Positions 50,026 through 59,319 of a DNA stretch of 64,000 nucleotides are shown here, piece by piece. Below the pieces are notes generated by a model that saw only the letters and a list, made by a program, of their open reading frames with translations, searched no databases and was not told the origin of the DNA. Origin of the DNA: Arthrobacter rhizosphaerae (GTDB lineage: Bacteria; Actinomycetota; Actinomycetes; Actinomycetales; Micrococcaceae); assembly GCF_023062595.1 (NCBI RefSeq), contig NZ_JALLAN010000004.1:248001-312000 (forward strand), written 5' to 3'. Made by a program: the position numbers and the translations under genes. The number at the start of each line of letters is the position of its first letter. Position 1 is the stretch's first letter.

Positions 50026-51826
50026 CGTCTGTCCCCCGGAGCGTCAGGCGTCTGGTCCCCCGGGTCCGGCCGGTGATGTAGACCTTTATGCCCTCCGTGG
50101 CATTGGTTCCGCGGAGGTAGGTGTAGTTCTCGCCAGGGTTGTAGACGGGAGGAGTATCCGGATCCGCCGCCGAGCCCGGGCCGAATTCGATGGTGTCCGA
50201 ACCCACGGAGTAGCGGCCCATTGAACCGACCAGCTGGTACACACCTTCCGAAACTTCTTCCACGCCCTTGAGCACCCCTCCGGGCCTGAAAGTCAGCTCC
50301 AGGGCGAACGAAGTGTCCGCGCCGTCGAAGGTGATGTCGACGTCGGCCTGATGGCCCTTGGCTGCAACGGTCACCTCGGTGCCGAGCCGGTGCTGGACGG
50401 TTGGCCTGCCCGCAAAGTCCATGGCCGCACTGAAGCGCCCCTCATGCGATTGTTCATAGATTCCGTCAGCCCGGCGCCGTTCAGCGGGCAGCGGCAGGTA
50501 AAAGGAGGCTTCCACCAGCTCGCGAAGCCGGATGTGCTCGCCCTCGGCCAGTGTTTCCATGCTGCGGAAGGGTCCGAGGCTGAAGAAGTTGCGCGCGAGG
50601 CGCACATCGCTCAGGACACTGTTTCCGTGCCTGTACCGTAGGAAGGTGGGGTTATTCGACAACCCTGAGGCAACGCCCGACGGCGAGTGGTCGCCGCCGC
50701 CGAAGACCGTCACGGCTGTTTCCCCTTGACGGAAGCGGTATGTTCGGCAGCTCTCGAGCGTTGCCCGTTCCGGCCGCAGCTCAGCCGGCATCCGCAGTTG
50801 CTGCTGCTCCTCCTGCTGCACTTCTTCCTGTCCGTGCGGAAGTACTCCGGCGAGTCCCGGCAGGATCCTGGTCTGGGCCAGTAATTTTGCCGGTTCAAGC
50901 AGAGGGAAACCGCCCAACCAGGAGGCCGCGGCCGCGAAGTCGCTGCGCCCGTCCTGGAGGGCCATTCGCCGGTACGGCAGCAGGAACCCGGCCCCGCCGA
51001 AGTCCAGCCACTGATCCTGCCGGCGCGAAAAAACCGATTCCACCGTTCCATCCGGGTTGAACCAGGGCAGGAACGCCTCGAGGTTTTTTCGCAGGTGGTC
51101 CAGCAGTTCGGGGCGGCCAGATGCGTCGGCAATGATCAGCAGGGAAGGATTCGTAACGGCTGAGGCATACAGGGGGCTTCGCTCTGAATACATGCCGTCA
51201 GGCAACTGGTCGATGCCTTCAGCCAGCCACTCGTCGATGCGCAGGTCAATTTCAGGTCGGGGGTCCAGCCGGTGGATCTGGGCGAGTGCTGCGCATAATT
51301 CCCACCGGTGGTTTGGTGTGTGGACACCACCTTCGACAAGGGCCGGAGTGATTTTGGCGATGATTCTCCACAGCCGCGCTTCGATCTCCTGCAGCACCGC
51401 CGCGGAGCCTCCGCCCGGGACGGGGCCCGGGAGCCGGCCCTGGGCCTGGCCATGGACCTGGAGCAGCTGCACTGCCAGGCAGGCGTCGTTGATGGTGAAG
51501 GCCGAGTCCGGAGGTGAACTCAGGTTGTCTCCGCCGAACAACCCGTCGGGGCCTTGCAGCTGCTCGAGCCTTTCGAGGCAGCCAATCATGGGATCGGCCA
51601 GCTCGGGGCTGCCATGAAACCCCGATTCCGGGGAGGTGAAAACAGTTACCAGCCCGAGCAGATGGCCCATTGCTGACCTGTGCGGCATTGCGGCCCTGGC
51701 CGCCGTCCCCTCCCGGGACGCAAGCATCGGCAGAATGGCCGCTATCTCGCGGTCGGCGTCGGCCGTTATCTTTGCCAGGAATGCCTGATCAGTCTGGGTG
51801 GTCTGTAGGATCTGTGCGCTCCGCAC
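49994..51826 (-). CDS. Uncharacterised enzyme-like protein in a sugar ABC operon, possibly heparinase II/III-like
   Basis: A 610-residue cytoplasmic protein without signal peptide, starting at GTG 51826 with AAAGG upstream. Residues about 15-330 look like an all-helical (alpha/alpha)6 toroid (many Trp/Leu helices, LCAALAQIHRLD, DGMYSERSPLYASAVTNPSL, SVFSRRQDQWLDFGGAGFLL), and the C-terminal half is beta-rich (FLRYRHGNSVLSDVRLARNF, YTYLRGTNATEGIKVYITGR), the architecture of polysaccharide lyases and hydrolases. I do not recognise a named family with certainty. It is last in an operon with a binding protein and two sugar permeases, so it probably degrades the imported oligosaccharide. Confidence 0.72.
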   Translation of the reverse strand: MRSAQILQTTQTDQAFLAKITADADREIAAILPMLASREGTAARAAMPHRSAMGHLLGLVTVFTSPESGFHGSPELADPMIGCLERLEQLQGPDGLFGGDNLSSPPDSAFTINDACLAVQLLQVHGQAQGRLPGPVPGGGSAAVLQEIEARLWRIIAKITPALVEGGVHTPNHRWELCAALAQIHRLDPRPEIDLRIDEWLAEGIDQLPDGMYSERSPLYASAVTNPSLLIIADASGRPELLDHLRKNLEAFLPWFNPDGTVESVFSRRQDQWLDFGGAGFLLPYRRMALQDGRSDFAAAASWLGGFPLLEPAKLLAQTRILPGLAGVLPHGQEEVQQEEQQQLRMPAELRPERATLESCRTYRFRQGETAVTVFGGGDHSPSGVASGLSNNPTFLRYRHGNSVLSDVRLARNFFSLGPFRSMETLAEGEHIRLRELVEASFYLPLPAERRRADGIYEQSHEGRFSAAMDFAGRPTVQHRLGTEVTVAAKGHQADVDITFDGADTSFALELTFRPGGVLKGVEEVSEGVYQLVGSMGRYSVGSDTIEFGPGSAADPDTPPVYNPGENYTYLRGTNATEGIKVYITGRTRGTRRLTLRGTDATAGAAATAP

Positions 51827-51889
51827 TGCTGCCTTTCGTGCTCCTCCTCAGTGCTGCAGGGAGGTATCTAGCTGGTTTCTACAGGGTGG

Positions 51890-52807
51890 TCAGTCCTTCA
51901 GGCCGGCGCTGACGTCGGCATTGAGGACGTATTTCTGGAAGACGAAGAACACGAGCACCAGGGGCAGGATGGAGATCACCGAGGCGCCCAGGAGAACAGG
52001 CCAGTCGATATTCTCCGCGCCCACGATGCTCCGCAGCGCCACTTGGAGGGTGTACCACTTGGGGTCGTTCAACACGATCAACGGCCAGATGTAGTCATTC
52101 CAGCGCCATTGGAAGGAGAAGATGGCCAACGTGAACAGGATGGGCCGGGACAGCGGGAGCATGATCCTGAAGAAGATGGTCAGCTCGCTGGCGCCGTCGA
52201 TCCGGGCTGAATGCAGCAGGTCGTCCGGGACCGTCAGGAAGAACTGGCGGAACATGAACACACCTGTAGCGGTCAGCACAGACGGCACAATGATGCCGGA
52301 CAAGGAGTTGTACAGCCCCAGATCCCGGATCACTGTGAACGTCGGGTTCAGGATCACCTCGGTGGGCAACATGGTGGTGGCGAGGATACAGACGAAGAAG
52401 AGGCGCGTACCCGCATTGTTGTACTTGGCGAGCGCGTAGCCTGTGCAAGCACTGAAGAAGACCGTCAGCACCGTGGTCACCAGCGCCACCGTTGCAGTGT
52501 TCAGGAAGTATTGAGCAAAGTCCACGCGCTCCCACGCGTCGATGAACCCCTGGAACGTCCATTCCCTGGGGATCATGGACAGCGGATACGTGAACAGTTC
52601 GCTTCCCGGCTTGAACGAACTCAGGATGAACCACAGCAGCGGCAGGGCGTAGATGGCCACGATCAGCCACATAAGGCCGGTCAGCGGCGCGGACAGCTTG
52701 GGCCGGCCATGCCGCATGTTCTGCTTGTCCGCATTGCGGGCTGCTTCCTCGGCCCCGATGACGACGACCTCGTCCGAGACTGGAGGCAGGTTGGCAGCTG
52801 TTGTCAT
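51890..52807 (-). CDS. Sugar ABC transporter permease, MalG-type
   Basis: A 305-residue permease with six helices and an N-terminal cytoplasmic extension of about 45 residues. The EAA loop reads HSARIDGASELTIFFRIMLP, the signature for MalG-like coupling to an ATPase. It ends with FFVFQKYVLNADVSAGLKD, typical of these permeases. Starts 3 bases after its partner's stop. No ATPase is encoded here; a shared MsiK-like ATPase elsewhere is likely (inferred). Confidence 0.93.
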   Translation of the reverse strand: MTTAANLPPVSDEVVVIGAEEAARNADKQNMRHGRPKLSAPLTGLMWLIVAIYALPLLWFILSSFKPGSELFTYPLSMIPREWTFQGFIDAWERVDFAQYFLNTATVALVTTVLTVFFSACTGYALAKYNNAGTRLFFVCILATTMLPTEVILNPTFTVIRDLGLYNSLSGIIVPSVLTATGVFMFRQFFLTVPDDLLHSARIDGASELTIFFRIMLPLSRPILFTLAIFSFQWRWNDYIWPLIVLNDPKWYTLQVALRSIVGAENIDWPVLLGASVISILPLVLVFFVFQKYVLNADVSAGLKD

Positions 52808-52810
52808 GGT

Positions 52811-53755
52811 TCAGCCCTTCTTCCGGTTGAAGCGAAGCTGGATGAGCGCGATGGCCAGCAGGACCACCATCAACACCATGGAAGCGGCACTTGCGTAGCC
52901 CACCTTGGACTGCTCAAAACCGGTCTTATAGATGTACTGGACGATCAGGACGTTCTCAGTTCCCGGACCGCCGTTGGTCAGCGCCTGGATCATGGCGAAT
53001 TCCTTCATCGCATGGATGGTGGAGAGAAGGATGACCATGAACGACGTCGGCGCGATGCCAGGCAGCGTCACGTGCCGGAACCGTTGCCAGGCATTGGCCC
53101 CGTCCAGTTCCGCAGCCTCGAGCAGGGCCTCGGGAATGTTCTTCAGCGCAGCTATGAACAGAAGCATATTGAAAGCCGTGCCGCCCCAGGCCGCCGCAAA
53201 AATCACCACGGTAAGAGCCAGATTGCCGTTGCTGGACCACGGCAACGGGTTTCCACCAAGCGTGGAGATGACGAAGTTGACGAAGCCGAAGTCCTGGCCG
53301 AACATCCACTTCCAGATGACACCCACCACGATGGGCGAGATCAGCCACGGAAGAAAGATGATGATCTTGGCCGCCGTCCGACCCCTGACCGCCCTGCTGA
53401 CAAGGAGGGCGGCAACGCCGAGGGACGAGACGTAGACCAGGGGCACCGACAGCACGGTGTAAAGGAACGTACGGCTCAGTGCTGCATAGAAGGTGCTGTC
53501 AGCAAAGAGCGTCTCGAAATTTCTCAAGCCGATAAAGTTCAGCCTGCCGATGCCCCGGTAATCCGTGAATGAGTAGATGAGCCCGAGCGCCCCGGGCCAG
53601 ACGAAGAACACGAGGAAGAGCACCACATTGACGCCGATGAGGATCAGCGGGGCAATGACGTAACGGTTGTGGCGCTTTTGCTGGGACTTGCTCCGCACGG
53701 CCGGCGTGCGGAGCGTCTCAGACGTTACGGTGGAGCCCGTGGTTGGGGTAGCCAC
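52811..53755 (-). CDS. Sugar ABC transporter permease, MalF-type
   Basis: A 314-residue permease with six transmembrane helices. The EAA loop EALLEAAELDGANAWQRFRH and the following TLPGIAPTSFMVIL are characteristic of MalF-like subunits of carbohydrate importers. GTG at 53755 lies 3 bases after the binding-protein stop. Works with the adjacent MalG-type permease as a heterodimer. Confidence 0.93.
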   Translation of the reverse strand: MATPTTGSTVTSETLRTPAVRSKSQQKRHNRYVIAPLILIGVNVVLFLVFFVWPGALGLIYSFTDYRGIGRLNFIGLRNFETLFADSTFYAALSRTFLYTVLSVPLVYVSSLGVAALLVSRAVRGRTAAKIIIFLPWLISPIVVGVIWKWMFGQDFGFVNFVISTLGGNPLPWSSNGNLALTVVIFAAAWGGTAFNMLLFIAALKNIPEALLEAAELDGANAWQRFRHVTLPGIAPTSFMVILLSTIHAMKEFAMIQALTNGGPGTENVLIVQYIYKTGFEQSKVGYASAASMVLMVVLLAIALIQLRFNRKKG

Positions 53756-53758
53756 GGC

Positions 53759-55033
53759 TTAGCCGCCGTTGTAAAGCTTCACGATGTTATCCACCGTGGT
53801 TTTTGCGTCCTGGCTGCCGCCGAGCATCTTGACAGTTTCTTCGCGCAGCGGGTCCCCGGAGAATGGTGTCGTTGCGAAGGCTTCGGAAACCACACGCTTG
53901 ATGGGGTTCTCGCCCTTGCCCTCATTCTCTGCGATCTGCTGCTGGTACAGCTCAAAGGCAGCCTGCTGGAACGGGTACTCCACCTTCAGGTCCTTGGGCG
54001 GCAGATAGCCGCCCTGCTTGGCAAACTCGGTGTAGTTGGCGTCGTCGTAGAACCAGTCAATGAACTTCTTGGCTTCCTCGTCCTGCCCGGTGTCCTTGAA
54101 CGCGACCATAAAGCCGCCGCCCAGGTTTGTGGCGTTCAGCGGCTGCTTGGGCAGCGGCACGGACATCCACTCAAAGTCCTTGATGTTCTTGTTGAAGTCC
54201 GCCACCTGCCAGCTGCCCGAGTAATACGCCGCCACCTGGCCGCTCTTGAACATCGCGTTTCCGTCCTCGCCGCTGAGCCAGACGGACTTCGGCATGGTCT
54301 TGTCGTCGTTGATCTTCTGGAAGTATTCGAGCGTCTCAACGGCTTTATCATCCGACGTGTACTTGTCGCCTTCCTTGGGGAATGCCGTGCTGCCGAACTG
54401 GTACATCATGGCGCGCAGGCGGTGGCCGGAGCGGTCCATGACCACACCGTACTTCGCGCCGGCTTTCTCGCGGACCTCGGTGACCGCTGCAACAAATTCA
54501 TCCCAGGTCCAGGAGTTCGCAATCTCTGTGGGGAATGTGACGCCGGCCTTGTCGAAGAGGCTCTTGTTGACGAACAGGCCCACGGCGGTGAGGTCGGACG
54601 GGATGGCCGGGATGGTTCCGTCCGGTGCTTCCTGCAGGAAGTTCTCATCGATCTTCCGGTTCTTGGCAATGTCCGTCAGGTCCTGCAGCTGGGGGGCCCA
54701 CAGCGGATCCAGGCCGGTAACGCGGGCCAGGGCAGGAAGGTCGTTGGCGGTGGCCGCATTCTTCAGCTTGGTGGTGATGTCAGCCGTGGGAACGTCCACT
54801 ACCTCGATGGTGATGCCGGTGGCTTCCTTATACTTCTTGGCTGCTGCGGCGAAGGCACCACCTTGGTTGGTGTCGCCCGAAAGGACCAATTGAAGCGGCT
54901 TCGACGGGTCGGCCGTACCTCCGCCGCCACCGCCTCCGCAGGCGCTGAGAGCCAAGGTGGCGGCCGACAAGCCAAAGACCGCCTTTCCAAGCTGGCGACG
55001 GCTGAGCTGGGTAAAGATTGTCTTCTCTGACAC
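53759..55033 (-). CDS. Sugar ABC transporter substrate-binding lipoprotein
   Basis: Family 1 extracellular solute-binding protein of 424 residues, from GTG 55033 (AGGAAAG upstream). The N-terminus has a twin-arginine-like SRRQLGKAVFG, a hydrophobic stretch and the lipobox LALSACGG (Cys32). The mature region shows TNQGGAFAAAAKKYKEATGI, and GQVAAYYSGSWQVADFNKN as in oligosaccharide-binding proteins. The frame is open further upstream to 55168 but those residues are not part of a signal peptide. First gene of the operon. Confidence 0.93.
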   Translation of the reverse strand: MSEKTIFTQLSRRQLGKAVFGLSAATLALSACGGGGGGGTADPSKPLQLVLSGDTNQGGAFAAAAKKYKEATGITIEVVDVPTADITTKLKNAATANDLPALARVTGLDPLWAPQLQDLTDIAKNRKIDENFLQEAPDGTIPAIPSDLTAVGLFVNKSLFDKAGVTFPTEIANSWTWDEFVAAVTEVREKAGAKYGVVMDRSGHRLRAMMYQFGSTAFPKEGDKYTSDDKAVETLEYFQKINDDKTMPKSVWLSGEDGNAMFKSGQVAAYYSGSWQVADFNKNIKDFEWMSVPLPKQPLNATNLGGGFMVAFKDTGQDEEAKKFIDWFYDDANYTEFAKQGGYLPPKDLKVEYPFQQAAFELYQQQIAENEGKGENPIKRVVSEAFATTPFSGDPLREETVKMLGGSQDAKTTVDNIVKLYNGG

Positions 55034-55162
55034 TGGACTTTCCTGTCTGTTCCGTGGTTGGTACCGCAGATCCGGGACCAAGCTGGGGCGGCTAAGAACA
55101 AGTGGGTGCATCCCCAAAGTTCCTCGTTGGAAAAGCCTTTCCCACGCCTCCACTGTGACCCA

Positions 55163-55181
55163 TGTCATGACAATCTGTCAA
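55163..55181 (-). promoter_or_regulatory. Probable promoter/operator upstream of the sugar importer
   Basis: On the minus strand a perfect TTGACA (55176-55181) lies about 145 bases before the binding-protein start, followed by the 10-bp palindrome TGTCATGACA (55163-55172). The palindrome overlaps the expected spacer, so it could bind a regulator. A -10 is not obvious. Confidence 0.35.
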
Positions 55182-55299
55182 GCTTTTGATTTGACGTGAT
55201 TTGCGCTCCCTCAACAGCCTGAACAAGCTCTCGGGGATCAGGTCCCAAGCTGTCCGCAAGGACCTTCCGACGCCGGCCCGATTGCCGTATTTTCGTTCC

Positions 55300-55740
55300 A
55301 TGGCACTGAACATCCAGATAGCAGTCGACTGCAAAAATCCCCATGAGCTCGCCGACTGGTGGGCCGAAACCCTCGACTGGGCGGTGGAACCGCAGGACGA
55401 ATCCTTCATCCGCTCCATGATCGAGCAGGGATTCGCGACAGAGGCCGAGACGCGCATTCACCAGGGAAGGCTTGTCTGGCGCGAGGGCGCCGCCATCCGG
55501 CCACCGGAAGAGATCGATGCCAAGCAGCCAACACGCCGCATCCTGTTCCAGTCTGTTCCGGACGAGAAAACCGTGAAAAACCGGATTCATTGGGATGTCA
55601 GGATTGAAAGCGCAGACAAGGACGAGGTGCGGAAAGCACTGGAAGCCCGGGGCGCAACGTTCCTCTGGTCAGCCAGCCAAGGGCCGCATTCCTGGCACAC
55701 CATGGCCGATCCCGAGGGCAACGAGTTCTGCATCAGCTAG
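55300..55740 (+). CDS. VOC-superfamily protein
   Basis: A 146-residue glyoxalase-like protein. It begins MALNIQIAVDCKNPHELADW, the usual start of this group, and continues WAETLDWAVEPQ and, near the end, HTMADPEGNEFCIS with the C-terminal Glu ligand position. It is immediately upstream of menB but has its own start and no clear link to menaquinone. An ATG at 55300 was preferred to the longer frame from 55201. Confidence 0.85.
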   Translation: MALNIQIAVDCKNPHELADWWAETLDWAVEPQDESFIRSMIEQGFATEAETRIHQGRLVWREGAAIRPPEEIDAKQPTRRILFQSVPDEKTVKNRIHWDVRIESADKDEVRKALEARGATFLWSASQGPHSWHTMADPEGNEFCIS

Positions 55741-55761
55741 CACGATTACTAGACTCGGTGT

Positions 55762-56736
55762 GTGAGCACCCAACTACCTGCCAAGGTTTCCGACGTCTTT
55801 GACCCTTCCCATTGGCGCACCGTGTCCGGCTTCGATGACTTCCAGGACCTGACGTACCACCGGCAGGTAGAGCGTTCCGGCGACGGTACCGTGGTGCGGG
55901 ACTTACCCACCGTCCGCATTGCCTTCGACCGTCCCGAAGTCCGCAACGCCTTCCGCCCCGCAACAGTGGATGAGCTCTACCGGGCTATGGACCACGCGCG
56001 AATGACACCGGATGTGGCCACCGTCCTGCTCACCGGCAACGGGCCCTCCTCAAAGGACGGCGGGCACTCGTTCTGCTCCGGCGGCGATCAGCGGATCCGC
56101 GGCCGCGATGGTTACCGCTACGCGTTGAATGGCGCCTCAGGAGCAGCCGGGGAGTCCGCCGAACTCATCGACCCCGCCCGGGCGGGCCGCCTCCACATTT
56201 TGGAGGTGCAGCGCCTCATGCGCACCATGCCCAAGGTGGTAATCGCCGTCGTGAACGGCTGGGCTGCCGGTGGCGGCCACTCACTGCACGTGGTCTCAGA
56301 CCTCACCATCGCTTCCCGCCAGCACGGCAAGTTCAAACAGACTGATGCCACGGTGGGAAGTTTCGATGCAGGCTACGGCTCCGCTCTGCTGGCCCGGCAA
56401 ATCGGACAGAAGGCCGCCCGTGAAATCTTCTTCCTGGCCCGCGAGTACTCCGCGGACGACATGGTCCGCATGGGCGCCGTGAATGAAGCCGTGGACCACG
56501 AGCGGCTCGAGGACGTTGCCCTCGAGTACGCCGCCGACATCGCCCGGCAGTCCCCCCAAGCCATCCGCATGCTTAAGTTTGCCTTCAACCTGGCGGACGA
56601 CGGACTTGCCGGCCAGCAGGTGTTTGCGGGCGAAGCCACCCGGCTGGCCTACATGACGGACGAAGCCGTGGAGGGCAAGGAGGCCTTCCTGGAGAAGCGC
56701 GAACCGGACTGGTCACGGTTCCCGTATTACTTCTGA
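55762..56736 (+). CDS. menB: 1,4-Dihydroxy-2-naphthoyl-CoA synthase
   Basis: Cyclises o-succinylbenzoyl-CoA to DHNA-CoA in menaquinone synthesis. GTG start at 55762; 324 residues, with the long N-terminal part seen in actinobacterial MenB. Crotonase-fold motifs are FCSGGDQRIRGRDGY, VVNGWAAGGGHSLHVVSDLT and VGSFDAGYGSALLARQIG, the latter including the conserved Asp of MenB. First of menB-menE-menA. Confidence 0.96.
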   Translation: MSTQLPAKVSDVFDPSHWRTVSGFDDFQDLTYHRQVERSGDGTVVRDLPTVRIAFDRPEVRNAFRPATVDELYRAMDHARMTPDVATVLLTGNGPSSKDGGHSFCSGGDQRIRGRDGYRYALNGASGAAGESAELIDPARAGRLHILEVQRLMRTMPKVVIAVVNGWAAGGGHSLHVVSDLTIASRQHGKFKQTDATVGSFDAGYGSALLARQIGQKAAREIFFLAREYSADDMVRMGAVNEAVDHERLEDVALEYAADIARQSPQAIRMLKFAFNLADDGLAGQQVFAGEATRLAYMTDEAVEGKEAFLEKREPDWSRFPYYF

Positions 56737-56804
56737 CGCGCTTCTGATGCCCACGCATCCGCTTCCAGCCCGCACGCTCCAGCCACAGTCGAAGGCAGAC
56801 ACCT

Positions 56805-57938
56805 GTGAACATTGAACCCGCGCTCAAGGCACTTGCAGCCGCCCTCCATGGCGAGGGCCCCGCCGTCGAACTTTCCACGGCCCCGGACGGGAGCTTCCTT
56901 GTCTCTCCCGTCCAGACCCCGGGGTTCGATGACGCCGTGGTGGTGGTGCGGACCTCCGGTTCCACCGGGACGCCCAAGGCCGCAGTGCTGACGGTGGAGG
57001 CACTCGCAGCGTCTTCGATGGCAACGGCGCTGGCACTCAAGGGCGAAGGCCAGTGGTTGCTCGCACTGCCCGTCCAGTACGTGGCCGGGCTTCAGGTGCT
57101 GGTTCGTTCCCTGTTCGCAGGAACGCGCCCCTGGGCCATGGATCTCTCCGCCGGCTTCAATCCGGAGGCTTTCACTGCAGCCGCGCTGGAACTCACCGAC
57201 AGGATCCGTTTCACCTCCCTGGTTCCCACGCAGCTGCAGCGGCTGCTGGACTCCCCTGCGCCCGAAACCCTTGCCGTTCTCCGCCGTTTCAACAGCATCC
57301 TCCTGGGCGGTGCTCCGGCGTCCGCAGAATTGCTGCACACAGCTCGGGACGCCGGGCTCCGGGTGGTGACTACCTACGGCTCCGCTGAGACCTGCGGCGG
57401 ATGCGTGTACGACGGCGTTCCGATCGAAGGCGTGGAAGTGAAGGTTTCCGAGACCGGACGGATCCTCCTTGGCGGCGACATCGTTGCCGCCGGTTATCTC
57501 GATGATCCCGACCTCACCGCAGATGCGTTCATCGAGGAGGACGGCCTCCGCTGGTTCCGCACGAACGATCTGGGGTCCATCGATGCCGAAGGCATCCTGA
57601 CCGTGCTGGGCAGGGCGGACGACGTCGTCATCACCGGAGGCGTCAAAGTCTCCGCCGCCCATGTGCAGTCAGAACTTGAAAAGCTCGACGGCGTCACGGC
57701 AGCTTTTGTGACCGGCGTCCCGTCCGCGGAGTGGGGGCAGGCTGTGGCTGCCTACGTTGCTGTTGCTGACAGCACACCCGCGGGGATCAGCGGCTTCACT
57801 GCCAGGCGCCAAGACCTCCTGGGACCCCTGGCGCCCAAGACGGTGCTGGCGGCGCCGGAACTGATCCTGTTGCCTAACGGAAAACCTGACCGCCTGGCTA
57901 TGACGGAGTTGCTCAACCAGCTCCATCAGGGAAAGTAA
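56805..57938 (+). CDS. menE: o-Succinylbenzoate-CoA ligase
   Basis: AMP-forming ligase activating o-succinylbenzoate. GTG at 56805; 377 residues, the short form common in Actinobacteria. Adenylation motifs include VVVVRTSGSTGTPKAAVLTV (about residue 45), TTYGSAETCGGCVYDG, and the C-terminal GRADDVVITGGVKVSAAHVQ. Lies 68 bases after menB and 59 before menA on the same strand. Confidence 0.94.
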   Translation: MNIEPALKALAAALHGEGPAVELSTAPDGSFLVSPVQTPGFDDAVVVVRTSGSTGTPKAAVLTVEALAASSMATALALKGEGQWLLALPVQYVAGLQVLVRSLFAGTRPWAMDLSAGFNPEAFTAAALELTDRIRFTSLVPTQLQRLLDSPAPETLAVLRRFNSILLGGAPASAELLHTARDAGLRVVTTYGSAETCGGCVYDGVPIEGVEVKVSETGRILLGGDIVAAGYLDDPDLTADAFIEEDGLRWFRTNDLGSIDAEGILTVLGRADDVVITGGVKVSAAHVQSELEKLDGVTAAFVTGVPSAEWGQAVAAYVAVADSTPAGISGFTARRQDLLGPLAPKTVLAAPELILLPNGKPDRLAMTELLNQLHQGK

Positions 57939-57997
57939 AGTAGACCTGCAACCCGCTGCACGTCCGCAGCATCCTGAACCAACAAGAGGTACTCACT

Positions 57998-58879
57998 GTG
58001 GCAACAGCTGCCCAATGGATCCAAGGCGCCCGTCCGCGCACGCTGCCGGCGGCGATCGCTCCGGTACTGATCGGCACGGCTGCCGCTTTCGAGATGGGTG
58101 CCTTCCGGCCGGTAAACGCCGTTCTTGCCGGCGTGGTGGCACTGCTGCTGCAGATCGGCGTCAACTACGCGAACGACTACTCAGACGGCATTCGCGGCAC
58201 CGATGAGGACCGTGTGGGGCCGCTGCGCCTTGTGGGGTCCGGGGCTGCCCACCCCGATCAGGTCAAGCACGCGGCGTTTGCAGCCTTTGCGCTGGCCATG
58301 CTGTGCGGACTGGCCCTGGTGATCATCACACAGGCCTGGTGGCTCATCCTGGTGGGCCTGGGCTGCGTGCTGGCCGCCTGGGGCTACACGGGCGGGAAAA
58401 ACCCGTATGGCTATCTGGGCCTGGGAGATGTCTTCGTGTTCGTCTTCTTCGGGCTTGTGGCCACTCTCGGCACAACATACACACAGGCTGGCCATGTGAA
58501 CCTGGCTGCCATCATCGGCGCCATCGGCACCGGACTTATCGCTTGCGCCCTGCTGATGGCTAACAACGTCAGGGACATTCCCACAGACACCAAGGCCGGC
58601 AAGAAGACGCTGGCAGTTCGTCTCGGCGACAAGCACGCGCGCGAGAGCTACGTCCTGATGCTGGCCGTGGCCATCCTGCTGGTGGTGGTTCTCGCGCCCG
58701 GGCGTCCGTGGATGCTTCTTGTGCTTCTGCTCATCCCCGCCAGCCTCATGCCGTCCTGGCTCATGATCAACGGACGGAAACGCAAGAGCCTCATCCCCGT
58801 TCTCAAACAGACGGGCCTGATCAACCTGGGATACAGCGTGCTGTTCTCCGCGGGCCTGGTACTCTCGCGGGGTGTCTAA
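57998..58879 (+). CDS. menA: 1,4-Dihydroxy-2-naphthoate polyprenyltransferase
   Basis: Membrane-bound UbiA-family prenyltransferase attaching the isoprenoid tail to DHNA. 293 residues with eight to nine helices. The first Asp-rich motif is NYANDYSDGIRGTDED and the second lies in NNVRDIPTDTKAGKKTLAVR. GTG start with AGAGG upstream. Completes the men gene set seen here. Confidence 0.95.
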   Translation: MATAAQWIQGARPRTLPAAIAPVLIGTAAAFEMGAFRPVNAVLAGVVALLLQIGVNYANDYSDGIRGTDEDRVGPLRLVGSGAAHPDQVKHAAFAAFALAMLCGLALVIITQAWWLILVGLGCVLAAWGYTGGKNPYGYLGLGDVFVFVFFGLVATLGTTYTQAGHVNLAAIIGAIGTGLIACALLMANNVRDIPTDTKAGKKTLAVRLGDKHARESYVLMLAVAILLVVVLAPGRPWMLLVLLLIPASLMPSWLMINGRKRKSLIPVLKQTGLINLGYSVLFSAGLVLSRGV

Positions 58880-58903
58880 CGCCCGTTAAGTGCGTGAAAC
58901 ACC

Positions 58904-59212
58904 TCAGGCGTCCTTGGGGCGCTTGTCCATTTTCACAGTGACATCAGGATGGGCATCCACCAGGCTGTCCTCAGCGTTCGCGTCGTCCACTTCACCCGCA
59001 GTCCGGATCGGTTTGGCCCGGCCGGAGAGTCGCTCATGAACGGCTCCGACGGCGGCGTCCCGCTGCCTCTGGAAAAACAGGTAGCTGATGGCAAACGCGA
59101 TGAGTCCCGCGCAGATCACGGACAGAATGGCGCCCAGCTCCAGCAGCTGGAAAAGCACGAACAATGGCACAAACAGTGCCAGACGGATCAGGGAGTATTT
59201 CAGGAAAGCCAC
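58904..59212 (-). CDS. DUF4229-type small membrane protein
   Basis: A 102-residue protein with two adjacent helices near the N-terminus (YSLIRLALFVPLFVLFQLLE, LGAILSVICAGLIAFAISYL) followed by a basic FFQRQRDAAVGAVHERL segment and an acidic tail, the layout of actinobacterial DUF4229 proteins found next to menaquinone genes. Convergent with menA. Function unknown. Confidence 0.82.
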   Translation of the reverse strand: MAFLKYSLIRLALFVPLFVLFQLLELGAILSVICAGLIAFAISYLFFQRQRDAAVGAVHERLSGRAKPIRTAGEVDDANAEDSLVDAHPDVTVKMDKRPKDA

Positions 59213-59319
59213 TCTTCAAGTTTAGCGGCCCCGGAAGGCGCCTTTTATCGGCGGGACCGGCCCCTCCCTGTGATGCAACCGTAGCCATGTGAAGGGCCCC
59301 CGGAGGCTAGACTGAATGT

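Noticed and set aside
53669..55030. A 453-codon plus-strand frame opposite the sugar-binding protein
   Set aside because: Antisense shadow; the minus-strand lipoprotein has a lipobox, signal sequence and ribosome site.
55201..55212. A single GCGCTCCCTCAA near the sugar operon promoter, similar to the tandem-repeat core
   Set aside because: Only one copy, with mismatches and no second unit; likely chance.
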